Shown in pieces: positions 54,417 through 64,000 of a stretch of 64,000 bases of DNA. The translations under genes were made by a program, and so were the position numbers. The notes below the pieces were generated by a model. It saw only the letters and a list, made by a program, of their open reading frames with translations. It was not told the DNA's origin and made no database searches. Source of the DNA: Plenodomus lindquistii (lineage: Eukaryota > Ascomycota > Dothideomycetes > Pleosporales > Leptosphaeriaceae); assembly GCA_025504975.1 (NCBI GenBank), contig JANUWI010000004.1:62001-126000 (forward strand), read 5' to 3'. The first letter of the stretch is position 1; every line of letters begins with the position of its first letter.

Positions 54417-55954
54417 GCGTAACCATCGCACTGTGTATATATAGGCACTGTATGTTTGGAAATCAGTGTTGCATATACCAAACCGATGCTCAGGAGATCT
54501 TTTCGCGATATACCCAGGAGGCAGCACGCAGAACAGGAGTAGAGTGCGAACACTCTAGTAATGACGGGTAGACAGCGTCGCAGGCCAATCTATTCATTTT
54601 AATTCCCAATCGACTGCGCACCCGTCATACCGATCTGCTTTTTGCGATTCTTCATGTAATCTGCTGCCATGGCATTCCCGTATCACGAACAAGACTCTGG
54701 GCTCAGCGTTCATTGTTCTGGTTGTTGTTTTAACTCACGAAGTCATGATATACCATCTTGGAGGGCTCTAGCCTCCCTGAAAACGGCTAGCGGGGTACGT
54801 TTTGTTTCATGTTTCGCTTCTTGGAATCATGACCTGTTCATATTAGAAGGGGACAAGGAGTGGTCGCACGTCCACCTCCAGGCTTGGTGTTTTGTTACTA
54901 CTTAAAAATTATTCGATCTTTACTACATCGCACACTATCGCGTTTGCTCTTCTAACTCTTCCAAACAACCATGAGTGTTACCGTCATGTGAGCCGTGCCA
55001 CAGATTGATTTTAGGGCGCGCACTCTTGTCTGTGGTGACTTGCTACGAACGTACACGTATCGTCTGCTAATGCCAATCCAATTCAATCCATCGTAAGTGC
55101 TTGCACACGATACTTCCCTTGTGTTGCGTGATGTAGCTGAGACTCATGTCTTACTACAGTACACAGTGATCGCAAGCACGATCAAGTTCAATACTACAAC
55201 CTACAATAACAACTTTGCCTACGCTCTGACCGATGGACATTGAGCATCTGCTCAACATGCGGCCCGCGTCTCTACCCAAAAGCGACGTGCACGGCAGACA
55301 AGATCATGCGGACGGATTCCGTGCACCGTACGTTGTGACAATTGCCGGCTACCAGGCCGAATGTTAGGTCCCATGCAGCGCAATCACGTACGCCATGATT
55401 TGCTGAGAATTACAAGAATCTGCACCAACCCTGGTCATGTACGCCAATCGTGAGAGGCGCAGAACTCGACTGCAAGCTTTTCACGGTCCTGCAGTAGTCT
55501 AAGTTCTAGAACAAAGGCAAAGTGGTTCCTGCCCAACGTTCGTTCGCTCGATGCGTTACGCCGTTGTTCGCTGCTCCACTCGGTTACTCGCCGTTTCTAT
55601 TACATCGACGTATCGATAAGACGCAGGAACGCAGGGTCTGTTACTCGTGTAGGTTCACCTCATCCGTCACGGCCCGGCGTCCAAGAAAATAGTGGACAAC
55701 GACTTCAGTGGCGCAATTCAGAATGTCTGATTCGCTGCGGAACATGAATGTTAGGTACTGGTGAGTAAGATGCGGGATCGATGACCAACCACAACTGACC
55801 TTGATACCATGGTACTCGCGTACAGTGAAAAGACCTCAACGCCATGACGACAATCACAGTCATCTTTCAGGCATCTAGACTAGAACGTTCCTTGCATCAA
55901 TCCTTGTGTGTTGACTAGGCCTCCATCACCAAATTGTCAGAAAGCATAGCCCCT
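54417..55954. other. Convergent intergenic region
   Basis: These 1538 bp lie between the thaumatin-like gene (+) and the DUF3433 gene (-). No gene is recognised. A short minus-strand frame from 54670 to about 54602 (starting MAADYMKNRKKQIG) is too short to call. Confidence 0.45.
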
Positions 55955-58900
55955 CTAATCTTCGGCAACCACCGAATCCTTCCTCCGTGGCGATAGCCAC
56001 CTAGCCAGAGGACTTTTTTCTCGAACATGCCAGCCATTCTTGGGTGCGTCTACCCACTCGACTGCATTTCTGCCGCCAACCACTTCAATACCCCATCTGA
56101 CCGTTCCATCTCTGTCTCTGAACCAGCCGAGCATGGTCTTCACGTCCCGACTTCTCTTGAGTGAAACGCCTTCTTGCTGTACCAGCTCTAGGAAGTTGTC
56201 ACTACCCGCCACGAGAATGAGCATATCTGCGATGAGGTCCACATCGCGGACAATGCATTTGATGTACTTTCGCTGTATACTGATGATTACAAGCGTGGTG
56301 CCGATGAGCCACACTAGTATCGCGGTAGAAAGGTAGGTCGCCGTGCTGTTCATATTGAGGACTCGGACCCGGTGTGATACGCTTGCTTCGACCCCGTGAC
56401 TGCTATTCGTCTGAGCAGCACCTTTCGGCCGTGTTGTGCTACGCTTTGTTGGGCCTTTTTGTGGAAATGGCTCGTAAGCATATCCACCCTCTTTAAGAGA
56501 AAGTCCACTATTGATGTAGTGTTGAAAGAATGTTTGTATCGTGCGGTCCGCGCAGTTGATCAAGGTCGTGTAGTTCAGCAGCGCGTCTGCGTCCTTGTCT
56601 ACCATGGCATACATGGAATTCGTCATCAAGTCCAAATTGATACCATGCTCTTGATCGCGGAATACGAAGCCATTGTCCTTGAGCTTCTCTTCAGATCGCG
56701 TTATAACGTCTCTCCGATCTGCAGCGCCTAATAGAGAGTCAAGGAACAATACGCCAAAGGACGTCGTCATGTTCAGAGGCCCAGCGTATGTGTCGTTCTC
56801 GCGGCCCTCGAATACGCTCGTCCAAGCAGCGTCCACTGGCAATGGATTACTAGTGATGTTGTACCCATATACCATGTTGGACTGCGCATCTACCAATACA
56901 GTCGCTGATGCACTCTCGATGATAACCTCGCATTGAGCAGCCTGCAATTTGGGTTTCTCCTCGAAAAATACGTCAGACGTACCATCTGTATGATGCGCGA
57001 TGATTGGTCTCCCCACCACCCACTTGGGCACGATCGACAAAGGCCAAGGCATATCTTCATGGGGATAATTACTTGCCGAACTATCATCATCGGACTGCCA
57101 CTTTTGCGGAATGGCAGGTGACCAATACCCCACGACTGCTCGTTGTGGATCGTCCGTGGTGCCGTTTGCGCAACATGCAATCTGGTTGGATGTAGAAAGT
57201 AGAGATGTCTGGGCCTCCGTGCCAGCAAATATGTCTCGCGGTAGTTTATATCTTGTGTTGTTCGTCGTTCTATTGAAATACTCGGCATCCTTGGGTAACA
57301 GATCTTCTGTGGAAATGCTGTCAACAGGTTCGAGCCAGGAGGACACGTTGTGCAGCTCCGCGATAGGCATGCATGTCAACCGGGCTCTAATGGCAGAAAG
57401 TGACAAACTTATGTTAGCAGAGCGGGTTACAGAATTCTGCTCAGAAGTGTTATCGCCGATAGCGATGTCTTTGCTATGGGAAACATTTGACGTGTCAAGC
57501 GGTAGAAAGCTCCATCCATCGAAGGTCCAGGGTAGCTGTGAGCCATTGAAGGAGTCCTGTATCCCGGCACTATATAACCAGTTCTTTGAAGCATCTAGGT
57601 ACAGCTCGTTCAAAATGGTCATAACCGGGACGTACGACCTTTGGCCTTCTGTGACGTTGACTTCAAACGTTAGTGGATGTTTGCGGATCTCCAAGCCCGG
57701 ATATAGAGTGACATCTTCCGCGACACTGGTCATTTTGCTTTCGAACAGTGCGGACATCGATACTGTGAGGACTTGTGCAAGTATAGTCCCGACAGTGACC
57801 ATGAGAAGTACCCAGTGTTTATATCGCGCCGCCTTAAACGCAGCGCCTAGCCAGGATTTTGACCTGTACGTCAGCCCTGCCCCTGCGTAAATCGGAGTGG
57901 GTCCACGAGCCATCGAAATGTACGGCTGGATTATGCGGAATGTTGAGTCCAACTGATCCCACCACAACCCAACAGTAATACTGATGACAGTCGGTGCAAT
58001 AGAAATAGGTGCAAACGACGAAAAGCTTGCTCCGAGCTTGGAGATATCCATCTCGTAGACGAACGCTGCTTGCGAGAGTCGTGACTGGGCGGAGAAAGCG
58101 TCTAAGACTAACAGGGCAGTCATGACTGTAGCAAGAAGAAGACATAGAGTGAGGAGCATCCGAACCTGTATCACTCGGGGGCGCCAATCCTTCCTGAATT
58201 TCTTTTGTGGTGCAACTAGAGCTGTACGGCATTAGACAGTGACCAGGATTATTTAGCACGATACCGACTTACCAAGTTCGGAAGTACCCTTGGTGAGGAC
58301 CCTGTTTGAGGTGAGATATGTTTCTCTTCGTAGAGTCGAGTAGGTCTCACTCCTGGACTTGTCATGCATGCCCCGAAACGTTGATGCCCTAGCCGTTTCT
58401 GGCTGCAGCAAGAGTGAGAGTCCAACAACACTACCAGGATCCGATGTCAAGTTGAGTGGTCGGTGACGTGGGCGAGAGCGAAAGTATACAACGAGCAGAA
58501 GGATGAAAGAAGCAAAGAATAATGCTGCAAGAGTGTAACCCATCTCGGTCAACACGATAACTCTTTCTTCGACCCTCATGGCCTCTCCCTCAAATCGTTC
58601 CATCTGTACCAATTCTGGGGCACTCATTGCGTCCCGTAGTGTTTCCATGAAGAAGCGGCCCTTGATTCTTGCAGCCTTGTCTGCCAGCTCTTTATCGTCA
58701 AGCATAGCTGTGACGTTGTAACCAGAGACTGCGGCAAGCACTGGTCCCATACCGGTGAAATCCGGAAAGGTGCCATCAGTTGTTGCTTCCGTGTCTGTGC
58801 CTGCAGCTCTTTTGGCGTCGATCACCATGCTAGTCTTATCGAAGTACTCTTTCCAGTCGTCTTGCATACTGAGTGCCTGAAAATTAGACAGATCCATAAA

Positions 58901-60363
58901 ACCATTCGTTGTAGCTGTAATACCGCCATCTCCGTCTCCCTCCGCCTTGACTTTCGAATAAGTATCCGCGGAAAGCTTGACCGAAGTCTTGGGTCTAGAA
59001 ACCTTGTAATGTGATTCACATAGAAGGCCTCGCATGCGGAAATCAGCGGAGCGAATATAGGTCTGATTATCCTTTAAGAATAAATCTTGACCAGGTGTCT
59101 TTTCAAGTGGAGCAGTCCATGGCGTAGTAACGATCAGGATGTCGCGACGGTTGCAAGCATCGGATGCGTTGAGACGAGCGTAGACGTGGGTAGAGGTAAC
59201 GTTAGGGGCGATCACTCTGCCACCAAATGGAAGGAGATCGTCTGCGGGATAAAAACTCGAGGCGTTGGACCATGTTATGCCGCCTTTGTATGCTAGATCT
59301 ACAGCAGGATGCACCGACAACTCGTACCTGCAGCCATCGCCAGACTTTAGGACAAAGGTGACCATCGGCTGTGTCCCATTGTACGGGCCGTATTGTTGAA
59401 CGCTATAAACCTGACTGTATCGCTTGTTGGTCATTTCTGCGCTTTCGAGGGCCATGTCCTGACATTCATACTGCGAGCGGACCATTGTAGATTCTGCGTT
59501 CCATGTCCCGAACTCGGAGAATAGTCTTGGTCCGAGCTGAATTGCCTCAGAGGACGGCCAGTAGGGGAATACCATGGACTCATCAGTGACCCAAGCAGAT
59601 GTGGATACATTCCTCATGAGCGCAGACAGTGTCCGAAAGTAGGTCTCGCGGGTAGCAGTTGCAGGGAAGGTAACATTGCTTCTCGGCGCTAACCTCATGA
59701 ACGCCATCGACCGTGTAATGCCAATTTCTTCTGATGTCAACAGTGCGGAAGAAAGAGGAGAGATTGCCAAAAGAGCGACTACGTTGATGAGTGCTGCGCA
59801 AATGAGACTTGAGCTTGTCTTCCCAGTACGTTTCCGCCGCAGCAGTACGTCGGCCAAGATGGTCCACCATGCCTTTGGTGCTTGCAGAACGGTCCCGTAA
59901 GCGCTTGCGCCATCTGGAGTCGCTTTGGCAAGCCGTGCAAAAGGTTCTGTTCTTTTGAGATCCTGGAACAATATGACTGTCATCTGCGTGTACAGGACAG
60001 CAATTAAGGTCGGGGTGAATCGCCAGCCAAAGAGGATGCCAGCGGAGCCATCATCGTCGCCAATACCGTGATGTGCGTCAGAGTACAGGACGAGGGCGAT
60101 AAGTACTGTGCCAATGCAGCAACTAACAATCACTGGTACGGCTAAGTAATACCACTGTAGAGTAAATGGCTGCCACTTCTCTCTCGAGTCCTGACGTGAC
60201 AATGCTGTAGGGGGTTAATGGAATACACTGTGTTATTGAGGTCCTACATACTGGGTGTTCCTAATTCATCGTCTTCCTGATGCTGGTCTTGTGGCAGTAT
60301 TGTCACAACCTCAGACGGACCCTTTTTTGTAGTCAATCGTGTAATGGTTGGCCGAAAGAGCAT
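55955..60363 (-). CDS. Large membrane protein with two DUF3433 regions
   Basis: Model: complement(join(55955..58221,58273..60204,60252..60363)), 1436 aa, with introns of 51 and 47 bp. Two long frames that look like separate genes are joined by the 51-bp intron in frame (…TSELALVAPQKKFRKDWRP). A short first exon from ATG 60363 supplies the start, since the second exon has no suitable ATG. The halves are related. Each begins with a transmembrane helix (WYYLAVPVIVSCCIGTVLIA; MLLTLCLLLATVMTALLVLD), then a DUF3433-type segment (FRIIQPYISMARGPTPIYAG in the second), more helices, and a large Asn-glycosylation-rich outer region. Each ends with another helix (TLAALFFASFILLLVVYF; STAILVWLIGTTLVIISI). 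The protein thus probably alternates extracellular loops and cytosolic DUF3433 parts at the plasma membrane. The family is fungus-specific and function is unknown. Confidence 0.85.
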
Positions 60364-63300
60364 TGTGCGAGTAGAATAGAAATGAAGACCATCAAACAAG
60401 AAGGGGATAACTGCGATGGTCCGGAGTGTCTCGAGTAACGAACGTACCTACATGTGCAGGCTGCATGTACGAAGTACTTAACTCCAGTACAGTACCTCAT
60501 CAGTCCTCTCGCCTCACTGAAGGAACTTTGCGGCGCAGTTCTCAGCGCGAGAACTGCTCCACTTTCTGAACCCATTGCGACGGTCAAGACACAGGCCTCG
60601 GACCCTGTGTGCAATAACATCGATGGCTAAGCGCCCGGAACGAATTCCTGGGACTAGTGCAGCGTTTCGCAGCCACGTCGATGCAAACGCAGCGGCTATT
60701 AGTGCGCCGCCGATCTGGATGCCCGCTTATAGAATTGATAACTTCCCGACCAGTGATAGACTGGTGACAAGAGATGATAATGTACGTCGTGTTGATGGGA
60801 TCTGGATCTGGATGCGTAGTAGCACTGTTCATCAGCCGCTAGTTAACGCAGCTTAGCGTTAGTGACGGGCCCGAATGAGACTATGTTCGCGCCCGATATC
60901 CACCACCTCACATCCCACTCTCCATTCACGATAAATCGTTGCAAAGGTCAATATCCTTTGAAGAATTTTGTTCCATTCATATTGAGCAGAATGTCAGGGA
61001 ATTCACAGACCGGAGGTCCTCAAAGATATATCTACTGCCACAGGTCCCAGACAACAGACAGGATTGTAATACAAGCAACTTTCCACAGCTTCCCAACCAG
61101 ATCTATCGATCGTCTAGTCTTAGTGAAATGCCGTATGCACCCTATTGCGCCTATCCTCCAATATGTGTAAGACCTAGTCGTTCAAGCCCCTTCATTAACA
61201 TGCCCTGCCAATTCGATTTCATGGCATTCAAAACAGCTGTTATCATCCACTCTCTACCCTACGTCTCTTCGAAACAGACTATAATCAGGGTTTCTCGCCG
61301 TCCATACGATGGCAATTCTCGCCTTTATACCTTTATAGCACCAAGAAACATCCATCCGCCACCATCTGCGTGCCATGCGGACACTCTCTGAATTAGCTAC
61401 CGGACATCCACCTGCTGGTGCGTTGGCGTCCGGCCGTTCGTGACAGCAATCAACTCCTATGCCGAATACCCATTTGAACATAAGACTTTCGAGTTGAGTG
61501 AGAAGCAAAGATCTTGGATAGACTTCGTGTCCTATTCGTTAGCGTCATGGCAACGATTAGCACTCTAACTATAAAGGAGATTCCCCTCCTTCAAGCTTTG
61601 CAAACATACTCATAGAATCACATCTACTCTACAAGCCAAGACCAAACACCATAAGCACTAGAAACGCACAACAGTCTATAAGAATGCATATCTACCATCT
61701 ATACAGTAAACATCAAATGCGCTCCAACACTAGACCAGAGTTCTCGCTAGCCTTACAACTCACTCCTCACTACTTACACAGCAAACGCAAAAGCCGACTT
61801 AGTATCTATATCGCAACCCACCAAAGTTACAGCACAATTCTCAAACCCCTGTTACTATACATAGCACCAAGGCATTGAAAACATTTAGATACACTACAAC
61901 CCCCCATCGATCCCGCAAAGTCCAATAGCTAACATTCAGCACCCTACGCCGACCTACTTTCCCGCTGAATATTCCCACAGTTGTAACCAGTTCATGCAGC
62001 AACTTCGCAATAACCGCGGGATACATAGCCCTAATATCGACGGTAGAAGTAAGTAAGCGTACAGGTGATAGTGTACTACGTCGACGAGAAGTATAAGGTT
62101 ATGGTCATTCTTGACTCTCTACGGTTTGTTCGTGTCTGGGAGTTTCGCGCGTGGTTGTTAGGATGGGAGATTTGCAAGCGGTGCAAGGGGTGCATCTTGC
62201 CGTTGCTGACATCAATTATGCGGTTGTGCTAGTTAATATACGGAGAAAGCAAGATTCTTTTGCGTCCACGTCTTACTTTGACAACGTGACACGTGGGTCT
62301 AAACAGTAGGAAGGAGACTACAAAAACAACGTGATAGTTTAGTACGCGATAATTTCTACTTACTCTTGGAGAATACACGAAATATCTAGGGACCTTTGGG
62401 CTGGTTTTTTGGTGCGTTGTATTGACTACAGCGAACTACGCTTGTGACTTTGGTGACTTCATACGACGGGTACAAGCTCCTTCATACCAACAAAGATCGT
62501 GAGTCACTATCATCGTGTTCCTGACCACACTTACCCTTTCCTCTTAGCCCATTGACGAGGCAATGTCTTCGATCTTCGAGTTTACAAGAATAGTTTCGAA
62601 ACACACAAGTGGGTTCCACGTTTCGCTCCTTGTACACTTACAGTACAACTCCAGCTAATAAAACTCTGGTACGTAGTGAGCATGAACGCGGCTCGGTAGC
62701 ATGACTGTGTTTTTCCCATGCTTTGTCCGAATCGACTGGCTACGCTCACGAGTAAGAGCTCCCAGTTTTCCAACAAAGCACCCCATCGATAAGTCACAAA
62801 ACCTCATGCCATGATCTTCGCCTCTTGAAGTTGCCGACTAGAGATCGTCCGGCACTCGTCGTGAACGCTTGCCCTGTTCCGACCTCACCGGCCCCATTCG
62901 AGAAGACAAGGCCGCGGCGCACTAGTGACTGTGTCCAAAAGCGACGATGGGTGGGTTGAAAAGGGGAAGAGTCCTTGTGGTTGAGGCACGGACGAGGTTG
63001 GAGTTGCTGTGCTTATTCCCTGGCTAGACCGTTGGATCTGCAAATTGGGGTTGGACCGAGTCAAGGCTGACATGTCTGCGAAAACTAAACTATAGAACGG
63101 TACACTATACATGCGCTTAGGCTTGTTTGGCCATCTTGGGTGAAGTAGTTTAGGATTCGCCGCGGTTACTGCGATAGAGAGGTTTCCCATCCCATATCAG
63201 GGGCAAGACGTCCATGACAAAGAAGGATTGGAACAAAGGTCGTTGAGTGTCTTGACGACAACGAATAGGCTTGATCCTAGAAGCTTATCGAACTTGTCAC

Positions 63301-64000
63301 GCGCCAGAAGTCAATATAGCAGCTAGCCGAAGTATGAAGAGTGGCGTCCGATGAAGGATGAGCACATGCGCTTTTCTTTGAAACACCGAGGCGCACGCTC
63401 ACGACGACTGAGGCGTTGGACCAAGGGAACTGGGTGCCAAGTGAAGACACAAACAAGTGATCAGAGAGATCGACAGCTAGCGCGTGAATAGCTGACATTC
63501 CAAATTCCGATGCTGATGCTGTTGGGTGATGGTTTGCACAGACAGGAGGTCAATGAAATCTGAATCCGACGGTGTGGCCTGTCCCGTTCTACCGCACAGC
63601 CTACAGGCATGCTACGGACTTTGAACATTTGCATGCACGGAGCGGCGACGCAAGATGAAACTGCCCATCGCTCTAGGAGCAAACCTTGCGCAGTGACAGA
63701 AATGAAGGAGTGCAGCGGACACTTTGTGGTGCCAAAGATGGGACGCGGGAAAGCAATATTGTTTAGCCCTGAGGCGAACGTCTGTGGCTCCTCTGGGCAA
63801 CGCCTCTAAAGACGAGGGCGAAGAGGCTGGCTTGCAGGCTGACGGAAGAAGGGAGCGTGGCTGTCGCCATTAGCCGGGACGCAGTGTTACCTCAACGTAA
63901 CGAACGGATGCGAAGCCGTTTGGCAGCGAGAGCAGTGGATACGGGATGATGGCAATGATGAGCGGAGAACGTCAAATGATGCCAATGTGCAGCGGGCCGT
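60364..64000. other. Right-edge region without a recognisable gene
   Basis: Across 3637 bp the longest frame (about 150 codons, near 60939) lacks an ATG and any domain. AT-rich segments near 61560-61880 and several short inverted repeats occur, but no transposon termini or tRNA. It could be decayed sequence or promoter for a gene beyond the window. Confidence 0.5.

Noticed and set aside
54602..54670. Short minus-strand frame MAADYMKNRKKQIGMTGAQSIGN
   Set aside because: It looks like a plausible protein C-terminus, but only 23 codons are open and no upstream exon with matching phase could be found.
60939..61391. Plus-strand open frame of about 150 codons at the right end
   Set aside because: It begins with a TTG rather than an ATG, has no recognisable domain and no clear splice partners.

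Overview
The window is nuclear DNA of a filamentous ascomycete (Pezizomycotina). I infer Dothideomycetes, probably Pleosporales, from gene content and architecture, but nothing in the window proves the order. The evidence is short spliceosomal introns (mostly 49-100 bp) with GTRNGT donors and CTAAC-like branch sites, monocistronic genes on both strands, and fungus-specific families: a division-1 chitin synthase, a C2H2 and a Zn2Cys6 regulator, a DUF3433 membrane protein, a BYS1/thaumatin-like secreted protein, Rrn11 and Csm1/Pcs1. Exon structures were rebuilt by hand from splice signals, reading-frame continuity and family similarity. Every multi-exon model given sums to a multiple of three, except one deliberately marked as broken.

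Layout. 0.7-16 kb: PUS4 tRNA pseudouridine synthase (-), a C2H2 zinc-finger protein (+), a small secreted Cys protein (+), a Cuz1/ZFAND1-like AN1 protein (-), a RecQ helicase (+), MTP18/MTFP1 (-) divergent from ATP synthase subunit k (+), the monopolin-like Csm1/Pcs1 protein (-), and a phenol-2-monooxygenase-type flavoprotein (+) with a 12-nt microexon. 16-33.9 kb: chitin synthase (+, with one GC-AG intron), mitochondrial-type phosphopantetheinyl transferase (-), tRNA-Ser(AGA) (-), a Gag-like gene (+), aspartate aminotransferase (-), syntaxin-18/Ufe1 SNARE (-), a secreted Cys-rich protein (+), Rrn11 (-) and a RING-H2 protein (+).

From 33.9 to 38.4 kb there is a 4.5-kb stretch with no recognisable gene, followed by a Zn2Cys6 regulator (+), a Gvp36-like BAR protein (+) with a minisatellite in intron 1, a gamma-glutamylcyclotransferase-like gene (-) whose N-terminus is frame-broken in a C-rich tract, and histidinol-phosphatase HIS2 (+). 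From 45.8 to 53.5 kb lies a gene-poor block with no long ORF. Inside it is a seven-exon FKBP12-like prolyl isomerase that is invisible to simple ORF finding. The right end carries the thaumatin-like secreted protein (+), a 1,436-residue DUF3433 protein (-), and 3.6 kb without a recognisable gene.

Most genes are unlinked housekeeping functions: tRNA modification, DNA repair, mitochondrial fission and ATP synthase, kinetochore, cell wall, ER SNARE, Pol I initiation, His and Asp metabolism. I found no biosynthetic cluster, CRISPR array or intact mobile element. The unusual items are the hidden FKBP with a pocket Trp replaced by Leu, the possible domesticated Gag, the repeat-expanded and frame-broken cyclotransferase, the microexon, the GC-AG intron, the long regulatory desert and the G-quadruplex-type repeats.
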